Assembly: GCF_018614585.1 (NCBI RefSeq)
Contig: NZ_JAGGOI010000007.1
Location: forward strand, 349,340 to 413,339
DNA: 64,000 nucleotides
Direction of reading: 5' to 3'
Source: Streptomyces sp. ISL-1
Lineage (GTDB): Bacteria > Actinomycetota > Actinomycetes > Streptomycetales > Streptomycetaceae
Shown here in pieces: positions 7,745 through 16,160 of the stretch. Positions within the stretch are counted from its first letter, which is position 1; each line of letters starts with the position of its first letter. The notes below the pieces were generated by a model. That model worked only from the letters and a program-made list of their open reading frames with translations, ran no database searches and was not told the origin of the DNA. Position numbers and translations under genes: made by a program.

Positions 7745-8908
7745 TTGTTCAACGCTTCGCTCAACACGTCTTTCACTTCTGATGCTCAGCATGCCCTCGC
7801 CTCCTACGGCTGGGACGAAGGCTGGGCTGCCGAGTTCTCTCCGTATGCCGCGCAGGGCCTGGTGCCCGGCCGCGTCGTGCGGGTCGATCGTGGGCTCTGC
7901 GACGTCATCACCCCCGCTGGTCCTGTGCGAGCCGACACCGAGTTCGTTGTGCCGCGCGATCCGATGAAGGTCGTGTGCACCGGGGACTGGGTTGCTGTCG
8001 ACCCGGCCGGTGATCCCCAGTACGTACGGACGCTGCTGCCCCGCCGCACCGCGTTCGTGCGGTCGACCTCGTCCAAGCGTTCCGAGGGTCAGGTGCTGGC
8101 CACCAACATCGATCACATCGTCATCTGTGTGTCGCTCGCGGCCGAACTGGACCTCGGGCGGATCGAGCGGTTTCTCGCCCTCGCGATGTCCAGCTCGAGC
8201 GGCGATGCCCTGCTGCATGAGTCGGCGCTCTCCTGGGAGAGCGGGGCGCAGCCGCTGGTCATCCTCACCAAGGCGGACCTCGTACCGGATGCGACCGGGC
8301 TTTCGTACCTGGTGCAGGACGTGGAGACGGCCGCGCCGGGAGTGCAGGTGCTGCCGGTCAGTTCGACGACCGGTGAGGGCGTCGATGTGCTCGCGGCAGT
8401 CGTGTCGGGCGGTACGAGCGTGCTGCTCGGGACGTCCGGTGCGGGAAAGTCGACGCTCGCCAACGCGTTGCTCGGCGAGGACGTGATGGATGTTCAGGCC
8501 ACCCGCGACGTCGACGGCAAGGGCCGGCACACCACGACGACGCGCAACCTCCTCGCCCTGCCGGGCGGGGGCGTGCTCATCGATACCCCGGGGCTGCGGG
8601 GGGTCGGGCTGTGGGACGCGGAGGCCGGTGTGGGCCAGGTCTTCTCGGAGATCGAGGAGCTCGCCGCGGGGTGCCGCTTCCACGACTGCGCGCATGACGC
8701 GGAGCCGGGGTGCGCGGTGCTCGGCGCGATCGAGGACGGTTCGCTGCCGGAACGGCGGCTGGAGAGCTACCGCAAGCTGCTGCGGGAGAACCAGCGCATC
8801 GTCGCGAAGACGGACGCGCGGGTGCGGGCGGGGATTCGGCGCGACTGGAAGCAGAAGGGCGCGGAGGGCCGCGCGGCGCTGGAGGCGAAGCGAGGCCGCG
8901 CGCGCTGA
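7745..8908 (+). CDS. rsgA: Ribosome small subunit-dependent GTPase A
   Basis: Late 30S ribosome assembly GTPase of 387 residues. The OB-fold is at about 38-110. The circularly permuted GTPase domain has LTKADL at 174-179 (G4), the P-loop GTSGAGKST at 229-237 and DTPGLRG at 280-286. The C-terminal zinc site is formed by Cys310, Cys315, His317 and Cys323 in CRFHDCAHDAEPGC. It begins with TTG at 7745 behind AAGGG; this agrees with the protein alignment against the fragment at 1149-1426. The basic tail (RAALEAKRGRAR) should touch rRNA. Probably constitutively expressed. Confidence 0.96.
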   Translation: MFNASLNTSFTSDAQHALASYGWDEGWAAEFSPYAAQGLVPGRVVRVDRGLCDVITPAGPVRADTEFVVPRDPMKVVCTGDWVAVDPAGDPQYVRTLLPRRTAFVRSTSSKRSEGQVLATNIDHIVICVSLAAELDLGRIERFLALAMSSSSGDALLHESALSWESGAQPLVILTKADLVPDATGLSYLVQDVETAAPGVQVLPVSSTTGEGVDVLAAVVSGGTSVLLGTSGAGKSTLANALLGEDVMDVQATRDVDGKGRHTTTTRNLLALPGGGVLIDTPGLRGVGLWDAEAGVGQVFSEIEELAAGCRFHDCAHDAEPGCAVLGAIEDGSLPERRLESYRKLLRENQRIVAKTDARVRAGIRRDWKQKGAEGRAALEAKRGRAR

Positions 8909-8913
8909 ACTCC

Positions 8914-9201
8914 GGGGCTCCGGCCCGGGCCCCGCGTCTCGAAGGTCGGTGGCGCTGGGGCTCCGGCCCGGGCCCGCGCCGCGCATGTCGGAGGGGCTGG
9001 TTTGCGGGGGTCTGCCTTGGGCCCGTGTCTCGAGGGTCTGTGGGGCCGGTTTGTGGGGCTCCGGCCCGGGCCCGCGCGTGGAACGTCGGTGGGGGTGGTT
9101 TGCGGGGTTCTGCCCCGGGCCTGCGCCTTGGACGTCGGTGGGGCTGGTTTGCGAGGCTCTGCCCTGGGCCCGCGCCTCAATCGCCGGAGGGGCTGGAAAG
9201 T
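8914..9201. repeat. 49-bp tandem repeat array downstream of rsgA
   Basis: About six imperfect units follow the rsgA stop. Clear 49-bp units begin at 8957, 9006, 9055, 9104 and 9153, each opening with a GGGGCTCCGGCCCGGGCCCG-like block and closing with GGTGGGGCTGGTTTGC; a shorter unit begins at 8914. Unit length is not a multiple of three, and frames through it give low-complexity shadows, so it is non-coding. The last unit ends in a TCAATCGCCGG-GGGGCTGG motif that recurs in the palindrome at 9278-9326. Confidence 0.85.
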
Positions 9202-9277
9202 CTCGCCGACGAGGCTGGATTGGGGCTCTGCCCGGGCCTTCCTCCTACGCCCTGCGGGCGTTGGGGGAGGACCCCAC

Positions 9278-9326
9278 TCCTCAATCGCCGGACGGGCTGA
9301 AATTCAGCCCGTCCGGCGATTGAGGA
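9278..9326. terminator. Perfect 49-nt palindrome
   Basis: Two 24-base arms (TCCTCAATCGCCGGACGGGC plus TGAA, and its exact reverse complement) flank a single A at 9302. It would form a very stable stem in RNA or a cruciform in DNA. It lies downstream of rsgA and could terminate its transcript or that of the converging PPOX gene. Similar TCAATCGCCGGACGGGCTGA palindromes are, from memory, common between genes in Streptomyces chromosomes, so it may be a dispersed repeat and not a specific terminator. Confidence 0.75.
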
Positions 9327-9369
9327 CACGCCCGCAGGGCGTGCTGGGACCCCACCGTGCTGGGGCCCC

Positions 9370-9480
9370 GCGCCCGCAAGGCGTTAGGTGGGGGTCCCCC
9401 CGCGCCCGCAAGGCGTAGGTGGGGGTCCCCCCGCGCCCGCAAGGCGTAGGTGGGGGTTCCCCCGCGCCCGCAGGGGCGTA
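9370..9480. repeat. About 31-bp direct repeats, four copies
   Basis: Units starting at 9370, 9402, 9433 and 9464 share GCGCCCGCAAGGCGTAGGTG followed by GGGGTCCCCCC. The first three are nearly identical; the fourth degenerates. Each unit contains a GGGGGTCCCCC self-complementary core, so a series of small hairpins can form. Non-coding. Confidence 0.8.
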
Positions 9481-9490
9481 GGGGGCGGGT

Positions 9491-9554
9491 CTGGGGGGCT
9501 TGCCCCCCAGTTACGGGATGGGGGTACCTCCCACGGCCGCCAGGCCGTGGGAGG
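9491..9554. terminator. Two adjacent hairpins between converging rsgA and PPOX genes
   Basis: The first stem pairs CTGGGGGGC (9491-9499) with GCCCCCCAG (9502-9510). The second pairs CCTCCCACGGC (9527-9537) with GCCGTGGGAGG (9544-9554) around a six-base loop. They are placed 25-90 bp beyond the end of the minus-strand PPOX gene and would serve as a terminator for it or for rsgA. Confidence 0.65.
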
Positions 9555-9578
9555 AGGGCGGGTAGGGGAACAACCTCC

Positions 9579-9947
9579 CTACTCCTCCAGGCCCCAGCTG
9601 TGAATCTTCCTCGGGTGGATCCGGATCAGTTCCTCGCTGAAGTGCGGCCCCAGCTCGTGCGGGCCCGTCAGCAGTTCCGCCTCGCCCCGGATGTCCACCC
9701 CGCGTACCTTCCACGGGCTGAGGCTCACAATGTCGTCGACGACCAGCGCCACCTTCGGGTTCGCCTTAAGGTTGCGCCACTTCTTCGTCGTGCCGAGCGC
9801 GTAGCCACCGATCAGGATCGTCCCGTCGTCCTGCGGGAAGAAGCCGACCGGGTTCGCCTGCGGCTGGCCGTTCGGGTCGACGGTCGCCAGCCGGCCCAGT
9901 CGCTGGGACGAGAGATACGTGCGCTCGGCTTCGCTGAATTCGGTCAT
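9579..9947 (-). CDS. PPOX-class flavin/F420-dependent oxidoreductase
   Basis: Split-barrel flavoprotein of about 122 residues, soluble and probably dimeric. Family features: FSEAERTYLSSQRLGRLATV, PQANPVGFFPQDDGTILIGG and the ending HPRKIHSWGLEE, typical of actinobacterial PPOX F420-binding proteins. The ATG at 9947 is preceded by GAGG at a good distance; an ATG at 9983 would add 12 unlikely residues. Substrate unknown. It is single-gene, convergent with rsgA. Confidence 0.88.
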   Translation of the reverse strand: MTEFSEAERTYLSSQRLGRLATVDPNGQPQANPVGFFPQDDGTILIGGYALGTTKKWRNLKANPKVALVVDDIVSLSPWKVRGVDIRGEAELLTGPHELGPHFSEELIRIHPRKIHSWGLEE

Positions 9948-10109
9948 GAACGCAGCCTCACACGCGTACGTCGTATCACGCATCGGATGCGGGACCTAGG
10001 CGAGCCCTAGGACCTCAGCCCGGGTTCACGCGGTCAGGCTCAAGCCGGTCAGGTTCAGGCCGGGAGCCCCCATGCCGTGGCCGACGCGTTCGGCTTAACC
10101 GGGCGGATC

Positions 10110-10381
10110 CGGAGGTTTGGGCGGTCCCCCCCGCGCCGTGATCAGCGCCGATTCGCCCTTCCGTAGCCGGATGCGGATCGCGCCGTCGTCCGCCTTCTCC
10201 CATCGCAGCCGCCCGACCCTCCCGTCGCGGACCTCGATCTCGCCCGCGATGCCGGCCGTGTCGTACCACGCACGGCGCCCCCGCCTCGCTGGTGACCCGT
10301 ACCCAGCGGGTCCTCCCCGCCTCCCGTACCGAGCTGAGCAGGAACGCCCGCCGCGTGCCTGGACGGCGTTCAGCACAGTGG
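10110..10381 (-). pseudogene. Degraded C-terminal remnant, possibly of a glycoside hydrolase
   Basis: Two frames on the minus strand read as one protein end: AFLLSSVREAGRTRWVRVTS in about 10270-10350, then, after a frameshift, GIAGEIEVRDGRVGRLRWE and IRIRLRKGESALITARGG down to about 10122. This resembles the beta-sandwich tail of large glycoside hydrolases from Streptomyces. No catalytic part is present, and there is no start or ribosome site. Family assignment is from memory of such tails and is uncertain. Confidence 0.35.
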
Positions 10382-10403
10382 CATACGGGAGGGGGCTCGG
10401 CCG

Positions 10404-10913
10404 TCAGCCCCAGATCACCGCGCCCAGCCACGCCCCCATGACCAGCAGGCAGGCGAACAGTTCCACCAGCATGCTCGTCCCCACCGCCCGCATCACCGCC
10501 CGGGTGGAAGCCACCGCCGGGCCGTGCCCGCCGAGCCGCCGCCGCTCCGAGGCGTAGATCCCCCCGATGAATCCCGGTATCGCGCCCACCACCGGCACCA
10601 GGACGAAACCGATGAGCGCCCCCGCGCCCGCCCACACCACCATGCGCCGGGTCACCCCCACCCCGCGCAACCGGCGCGGCGGCAGCTGCCACACCACGAC
10701 CTGGTCGATCAGCAGCACCACCGTCGAGGCCACCAGCAGCACCCAGGCCAGACCGGACTGCACGTGCATCGACCACCAAAGCATCGCGGCCCACACCAGC
10801 CAGCGTCCCGGGACGCCGGGGACGAGTACCCCGAACAGGCCCAGCAGCATCACCAGGCCGACCATCAGGAGCTGCCACACGCCCATCTGCCAAGGGTGCG
10901 GGATCGGGATCAC
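10404..10913 (-). CDS. DUF456 domain membrane protein
   Basis: Integral membrane protein of about 160-169 residues with hydrophobic segments MGVWQLLMVGLVMLLGLFGV, LAWVLLVASTVVLLI, GAGALIGFVLVPVVG and ELFACLLVMGAWLGAVIWG, and the glycine-rich IGFVLVPVVGAIPGFIGG motif of DUF456. Function unknown. Start choice: a GTG at 10913 overlaps the stop of the upstream regulator as GTGA, implying coupled translation; an ATG at 10886 is the alternative. Neither has a strong ribosome site. Confidence 0.85.
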   Translation of the reverse strand: MIPIPHPWQMGVWQLLMVGLVMLLGLFGVLVPGVPGRWLVWAAMLWWSMHVQSGLAWVLLVASTVVLLIDQVVVWQLPPRRLRGVGVTRRMVVWAGAGALIGFVLVPVVGAIPGFIGGIYASERRRLGGHGPAVASTRAVMRAVGTSMLVELFACLLVMGAWLGAVIWG

Positions 10914-11902
10914 TGCCGCAGGTCGCGGGCCACCCAGCCTTTCTCGTACGCATGCCAGCCGAGTTGCATCCGGGTCGTCACCCCGGTCAGCTCCATCAGC
11001 CCCTTCACGCGGCGCTGTACGGTCCGCAGCCCCACGTCCAGCTGCTTGGCCACGCTCGCGTCCGTCATCCCGGCGAGCAGCAGCGAAAGGATCTCCAGAT
11101 CCGTGCCGTCGGGCCCGGCCGCGGGCTCCTGCGAAACCCCACCGCCGGCGCCGAGTCGCAGCGGCAACGCCTCCCGCCACACCGTCTCGAACACGCCCAT
11201 CAAAGACTCCAGGAGCCCGCTCGCCTGGATGACGAGCGCCGCGGGCTCGGCCCCGCGCGCCGTAAGCGGCACCATCGCCAGGGCGCGGTCGGCGACGACC
11301 AGCTTGGTCGGCACCCGGTCCACCACCCGAACCTGCTCCTCACGGCCCAGCGCGGCGGACAGTTCGGTGATGCCCGCGGGCGCCGAGAGCACCGCCCGAT
11401 CGAGGACCACGCGGTACGTCACCCCGCGCTGCGCCGCCTTCTCCTCGGCCTTGTTGTCCGTGGCGGCCATGGCGATCGGATTGCCGGTCACCAGGGCGCA
11501 CACCTCCTCGGTCGCGCCCAGTTGGAGCTGTACGAAACGGTGCGCGACGGCGCTCGCGCCCGTCACCACCTCGACCAGATCGTGCACGGCGGTCTCGGTG
11601 GCATCGGCGCGGTACTCCTTGGCGAGCAGCGCCGCCGCCAGCTCGGCCTGCTCCAACTCGTGCCGTTGCTGGGTCAGCAGCGCGCCCAGCGCGACGCCGG
11701 GCGGTGCCGCCACCCAGCGGCCGGTGCGGGCCGACGACTGCGCCGCAAGCCCCTGTTGCTCCAGCCGGCGCAGCGCGCGCTCGATGTCCGTCTCCGGCAG
11801 AGCGAGACGGTGGGCGAGATCGGAGACCTCCGCCGCCCCGAGCGCGACCAGCGCGCGGTATGCCGACTCCTGTCTCTCGTCGAGACCTATCGCTCCCAGC
11901 AC
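10910..11902 (-). CDS. HTH transcriptional regulator (TrmB-like N-terminus, LuxR-type C-terminus)
   Basis: Regulator of about 330 residues. The N-terminal winged helix (residues 5-70, LDERQESAYRALVALGAAEV and LPETDIERALRRLEQQGL) is TrmB-like; a central ligand or phospholipase-D-like region follows; the C-terminus has a LuxR-like HTH, LEILSLLLAGMTDASVAKQL then VGLRTVQRRVKGLMELTG. Start GTG at 11902 is positioned seven bases after GGGGAGGGG. This two-HTH layout is frequent in Streptomyces regulators of unknown target. It overlaps the DUF456 gene by four bases and is likely co-transcribed with it. Confidence 0.88.
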   Translation of the reverse strand: MLGAIGLDERQESAYRALVALGAAEVSDLAHRLALPETDIERALRRLEQQGLAAQSSARTGRWVAAPPGVALGALLTQQRHELEQAELAAALLAKEYRADATETAVHDLVEVVTGASAVAHRFVQLQLGATEEVCALVTGNPIAMAATDNKAEEKAAQRGVTYRVVLDRAVLSAPAGITELSAALGREEQVRVVDRVPTKLVVADRALAMVPLTARGAEPAALVIQASGLLESLMGVFETVWREALPLRLGAGGGVSQEPAAGPDGTDLEILSLLLAGMTDASVAKQLDVGLRTVQRRVKGLMELTGVTTRMQLGWHAYEKGWVARDLRQ

Positions 11903-12186
11903 CCAGACCCCTCCCCGGACGTGCGCTTCCCCGCCCGCCGTGGCGGATACTGGCCACGGCGTATTCCCGCCGCGTACATCATCCCTGCACCATGGGTCCC
12001 TCTGGCAATGGTGCGCCACCGCGCCACCAACAGCCCTCGGCAGTCGAACTGACGTGCGCTTACCACGAAACGGTCCGCCGGGCGTCCTCCCGTGGGGAGT
12101 TGGGCCGCCCGGCGGACCACTTGTCGTACTGTGCTTTTTTCCGGATGCCCCGTTTTCGTGCGCCCCGCGCGGTGGACAATAAGGGC

Positions 12187-13713
12187 ATGAGTCAGCAGGG
12201 GGAGAGGCCGGCCACCGAGGACGACTGGTGGAACCGGCTGTACGACGAGTCAGCCCCGGACACCGGTCCCGCGGCGGCCGGGGGTGACACGCTGGACGAC
12301 CGATTCGACTCCGCGGCGGATGCGGTGGCCGCGGACGCCGCGTCTGAGCTGCCCGACCCGCCCGACCCGCCCGACCCGCCCGAGCCCCCGGAGTCGGAGC
12401 GTCCGCGCGCCTGGTGGGAGACGGTTGCGGCAGCGCGGAACAGCCCGGACCGGCCGACCGCGCCCCCACGCCAACGCACACCGTGGGAACCACCGGCACC
12501 CGAACGGCCGCCCGCGTTCCCCCCTCCTCCGCCGCCCGGACCGCCCCGGCCCGACGCCGCTCCTGTCGTCCAGGCGCAGGCCGGGGGCGCGGAGGACGCC
12601 GAGCCGCCCCGCCCCGCCAGTCCGCCCGCGTACGTGCCGTCACCCGCGCAGGAACCGGCCGACCAGCCCCCCGCTCCCGACCAGCCCTCCGCGCCCGCCG
12701 GGGGCCCCGCCCCCGCCGTCCACCCGCCCGCGCGGCCGTACGTCGCGCACGTCGGAGACGGCCCGCCCACCTACGACGCCGAGCCCACCGCCCTGCCCGC
12801 CGCCCACCCCCAGGAGCTGGACGAACTCGTCGCCGACACAGTGCTCGACGGCGCGAGCTACGGCACGTACACCCTGCGCGCCGTCTCCATCCGCGGGGAC
12901 TCCGCGCGCTACCGCGGCGAGCCGCGCCGCGACGCCCTGCTCACCGCGCGCTTCGGCACCGGCGACGCCGCGCTCGTCCTGGTCGCCGTCGCCAGCGGCG
13001 CCCGCACCGCAGGGGGCGCGCACCTCGCCGCCGCCGACGCCTGCCGCTGGATCGGCACAGCTGTCGGCCGCAGTCACGCCCGCCTGGCCGATGACATAAG
13101 GGGAGGCCGCCGCGGCGACCTCAAATCAGGGCTGCACCGGCTCACCGACCGCAGCTTCGGCAGGCTGCGCGCCAGCGCCGCCGAGCAGGGCCTGGAGCCG
13201 CAGGAGTACACCGCCAACCTGCGCTGCCTGCTGCTCTCCGCCGACCCCGAGTGCCGTACCCGCGTGTTCTTCGGCGTCGGCGGTGGGGGTCTGTTCCGCC
13301 TCCGCGGCGGCATCTGGCAGGACCTCGAGCCGGTGGTCCCCGAGTCCGCGGCCGTCACCGGCGCACCCGTTGTCGGATTCGGTTCGCCGCCCGCCGAGAC
13401 CGCCGAAGGCGACCGGCTCACCATGGACCTGGGGATCGCGACGCCCCCGTCCCCGTACATCGAGGCACCGCCCCCGCCACCCGCCGAACCCTTCCGGTTC
13501 CGCGCCTCCGTGGCCCACCCGGGCGACACCCTGTTGCTGTGCAGCAGCGGCCTCGCCGAACCGCTGCGCGGCGAGCCCGCCCTCGCCGAGGAGCTGGCCG
13601 GCCGCTGGGCGCACGGCGAGCCGCCGGGCCTGGCCGCGTTCCTCGCCGACACCCAGCTGAGGGTGAAGGGATACGCCGACGACCGTACGGCTGTCGCAGT
13701 CTGGGAGGCGTAA
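12187..13713 (+). CDS. PP2C-like protein phosphatase domain protein with proline-rich N-terminus
   Basis: About 508 residues. The first 210 are acidic and extremely proline-rich (runs of PPDPPDPPEPPE and PPPPPPG), probably disordered; from about 220 a PP2C-like fold starts (GASYGTYTLRAVSIRGDSAR, then YRGEPRRDALLTARFG and VLVAVASGARTAGGAHLAA). The metal-binding Asp residues of active PP2C enzymes (the DGMGG block) are not seen; the matching block reads VASGARTAG, so it may be a pseudophosphatase. Start ATG 12187 has AAGGG a few bases upstream; the frame is open back to 11704 without a ribosome site. Not in an obvious operon. Confidence 0.8.
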   Translation: MSQQGERPATEDDWWNRLYDESAPDTGPAAAGGDTLDDRFDSAADAVAADAASELPDPPDPPDPPEPPESERPRAWWETVAAARNSPDRPTAPPRQRTPWEPPAPERPPAFPPPPPPGPPRPDAAPVVQAQAGGAEDAEPPRPASPPAYVPSPAQEPADQPPAPDQPSAPAGGPAPAVHPPARPYVAHVGDGPPTYDAEPTALPAAHPQELDELVADTVLDGASYGTYTLRAVSIRGDSARYRGEPRRDALLTARFGTGDAALVLVAVASGARTAGGAHLAAADACRWIGTAVGRSHARLADDIRGGRRGDLKSGLHRLTDRSFGRLRASAAEQGLEPQEYTANLRCLLLSADPECRTRVFFGVGGGGLFRLRGGIWQDLEPVVPESAAVTGAPVVGFGSPPAETAEGDRLTMDLGIATPPSPYIEAPPPPPAEPFRFRASVAHPGDTLLLCSSGLAEPLRGEPALAEELAGRWAHGEPPGLAAFLADTQLRVKGYADDRTAVAVWEA

Positions 13714-13773
13714 CCGCGCCGGCCGTGGGTTGATGGATGTTCATGCCCCCAGCCGAGAAAGGGTACGCATCCC

Positions 13774-15516
13774 ATGGCCAAGCAGAATGTGGCGGAGCAG
13801 TTCGTCGACATCCTCGTCCGTGCCGGCGTCCAGCGGCTGTACGGAGTCGTCGGCGACAGCCTCAACCCGGTCGTCGACGCCATTCGTCGCAATTCCGCCA
13901 TCGACTGGGTCCAGGTCCGGCACGAGGAGGTCGCCGCCTTCGCGGCCGGCGCCGAGGCCCAGATCACCGGGAAGCTCGCGGCCTGCGCCGGTTCCTGCGG
14001 CCCGGGCAATCTCCACCTCATCAACGGGCTGTACGACGCCCACCGCTCCATGGCCCCCGTGCTCGCCCTCGCCTCGCACATCCCCTCCAGCGAGATCGGT
14101 CTCGGCTACTTCCAGGAGACCCACCCCGACCAGCTGTTCCGCGAGTGCAGCCACTACAGCGAGCTGATCTCCAACCCGAAGCAGATGCCCCGCCTCCTGC
14201 AGACCGCGATCCAGAACGCGATCGGCCGCGGCGGCGTCAGCGTCGTCTCGCTCCCCGGCGACATCGCCTCGCAGGCCGCCCCGGAGAAGTCGATCGAGCA
14301 CGCCCTGGTCACGTCTCGTCCCACCGTGCGGCCGGGGGACGGGGAGATCGACAAGCTGGTCAGGATGATCGACGACGCGGACCGGGTCACGCTCTTCTGC
14401 GGCAGCGGCACGGCGGGCGCGCACGCCGAGGTGATGGAGTTCGCCGAGCGCATCAAGTCGCCGGTCGGGCACGCGCTGCGCGGAAAGGAGTGGATTCAGT
14501 ACGAGAACCCCTACGACGTCGGCATGAGCGGCCTGCTCGGCTATGGCGCGGCCTATGAAGCCACGCACGAGTGCGACCTGCTGATCCTCCTCGGCACGGA
14601 CTTTCCCTACAACGCCTTCCTCCCCGACGACGTCAAGATCGCTCAGGTCGACGTCAGGCCCGAACACCTGGGCCGCCGCTCCAAGTTGGATCTGGCCGTC
14701 TGGGGCGACGTACGCGAGACACTGCGCTGTGTCACCCCGCGCGTGCGGGCGAAGTCGGACCGTGGGTTCCTCGACAGGATGCTGAAGAAGCACGCCGACG
14801 CGCTCGAGGGTGTGATCAAGGCGTACACCCGCAAGGTGGAGAAGCATGTCCCGATCCACCCCGAGTACGTCGCGTCCGTATTGGACGAACTCGCCGACGA
14901 AGACGCGGTGTTCACGGTCGACACGGGTATGTGCAATGTGTGGGCGGCCCGCTACCTCTCGCCCAACGGCCGCCGCCGGATCATCGGCTCGTTCAGCCAC
15001 GGCTCGATGGCCAACGCCCTGCCGCAGGCCATCGGCGCCCAGTTCATCGACCGGAACCGGCAGGTCGTCTCCATGTCGGGCGACGGCGGCTTCACCATGC
15101 TGATGGGTGACTTCCTCACCCTCATTCAGTACGACCTGCCCGTGAAGATCGTCCTGTTCAACAACTCCTCGCTGGGAATGGTGGAGTTGGAGATGCTGGT
15201 CTCGGGACTCCCGTCGTACGGAACCGCCAACCGCAACCCGGATTTCGCGGCGGTCGCGCGGGCGGCCGGGGCGTACGGCGTACGGGTCGAGAAGCCCAAG
15301 CAGCTCGCGGGCGCGCTCAAGGACGCCTTCCGGCACAAGGGACCCGCCCTGGTGGATGTGGTCACCGACCCGAACGCGCTCTCCATCCCGCCGAAGATCA
15401 GCGCGGAGATGGTGACGGGCTTCGCGCTCTCCGCCAGCAAGATGGTGCTTGACGGGGGCGTGGGCCGGATGGTCCAGATGGCCCGCTCCAACCTGCGGAA
15501 CGTACCGAGGCCCTGA
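13774..15516 (+). CDS. poxB: Thiamine-diphosphate enzyme, pyruvate dehydrogenase (quinone) type
   Basis: Likely oxidises pyruvate to acetate and CO2, donating electrons to quinone at the membrane face. 580 residues with the three ThDP-family domains: N-terminal Pyr domain with the catalytic Glu in VRHEEVAAFAAGAEAQ and SCGPGNLHLINGLYDAH, a central FAD-type domain, and the C-terminal PP domain with the GDG...NN motif (SGDGGFTMLMGD to VLFNNSSLGMVELE). The length and the near-C-terminal tail fit PoxB better than acetolactate synthase. ATG at 13774 with AGAAAGGG upstream. Monocistronic. Confidence 0.93.
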   Translation: MAKQNVAEQFVDILVRAGVQRLYGVVGDSLNPVVDAIRRNSAIDWVQVRHEEVAAFAAGAEAQITGKLAACAGSCGPGNLHLINGLYDAHRSMAPVLALASHIPSSEIGLGYFQETHPDQLFRECSHYSELISNPKQMPRLLQTAIQNAIGRGGVSVVSLPGDIASQAAPEKSIEHALVTSRPTVRPGDGEIDKLVRMIDDADRVTLFCGSGTAGAHAEVMEFAERIKSPVGHALRGKEWIQYENPYDVGMSGLLGYGAAYEATHECDLLILLGTDFPYNAFLPDDVKIAQVDVRPEHLGRRSKLDLAVWGDVRETLRCVTPRVRAKSDRGFLDRMLKKHADALEGVIKAYTRKVEKHVPIHPEYVASVLDELADEDAVFTVDTGMCNVWAARYLSPNGRRRIIGSFSHGSMANALPQAIGAQFIDRNRQVVSMSGDGGFTMLMGDFLTLIQYDLPVKIVLFNNSSLGMVELEMLVSGLPSYGTANRNPDFAAVARAAGAYGVRVEKPKQLAGALKDAFRHKGPALVDVVTDPNALSIPPKISAEMVTGFALSASKMVLDGGVGRMVQMARSNLRNVPRP

Positions 15517-15625
15517 CGCCGTCGTCGTCGCTCGAGGACGCGATGAGTGGCGCTCTTCGCGTGGGGCATGCATTTCCGTGAACGCGTTCCACACAAGGGG
15601 TCGTTCCGGAGAGAGGCTGTCCGAC

Positions 15626-16099
15626 GTGCGGGTGGGGATGATGACTGGGCGTCAGGGAGGGGCAGGGCCTGCCGCGAGCGGGCACGGCCGGGAACCCGGG
15701 GCAGGGGGAGACCCGGGCCGTCGGCTGCTCCGCCGATTGGGCTGCGCGGATCTCACCGCCGTTCCTGAAGTACGGCGTGCACTGCGGGAGTTGCTGCGCG
15801 ACTGGGGAACGAAGGACACGGTGGAGGCGGCCGAGCTGCTCACCGGCGAGCTGGTGACCAATGCGCTGGTGCACACCGATCACGGCGCGGTGGTCACGGC
15901 CGGCGTCGACGCCTCCACACTCCGCGTGGAGGTACGGGACTTCATGGCCGGACTGCCGGTGCCGCCTGCGCGGGCAGCGCACCTCGACACCCACGGCAGG
16001 GGGCTCCTCCTGGTGCAGAGCCTCGCGGACGCCTGGGGCGTCCGCACCCACGGCGTGGGCAAGGTGGTCTGGTTCGAGCTGCACGAAAGGCCGGCCTGA
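15626..16099 (+). CDS. ATP-binding protein, anti-sigma-factor type (HATPase_c)
   Basis: GHKL-fold serine-kinase-like regulator of about 157 residues. Motifs: N box ELVTNALVHT, a modified G1 box EVRDFMAGLPVPP, and G2 box THGRGLLLVQSLADAWGV. Proteins like this bind sigma factors or anti-anti-sigma partners in Streptomyces. Start GTG at 15626 follows GAGAGG; in-frame ATGs at 15638 and 15641 are alternatives. No cognate sigma gene lies next to it. Confidence 0.85.
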   Translation: MRVGMMTGRQGGAGPAASGHGREPGAGGDPGRRLLRRLGCADLTAVPEVRRALRELLRDWGTKDTVEAAELLTGELVTNALVHTDHGAVVTAGVDASTLRVEVRDFMAGLPVPPARAAHLDTHGRGLLLVQSLADAWGVRTHGVGKVVWFELHERPA

Positions 16100-16160
16100 C
16101 CGTCGGCCGGACAGCCGCGGACCGGCCCTCGTGCGACTGTGCACCGGAGACTCCCGGCTC

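Noticed and set aside
9370..9480. CRISPR-like array
   Set aside because: Repeat units abut with no spacers between them.
13741..15594. 617-residue minus-strand ORF over poxB
   Set aside because: Antisense shadow of a gene with clear ThDP motifs.
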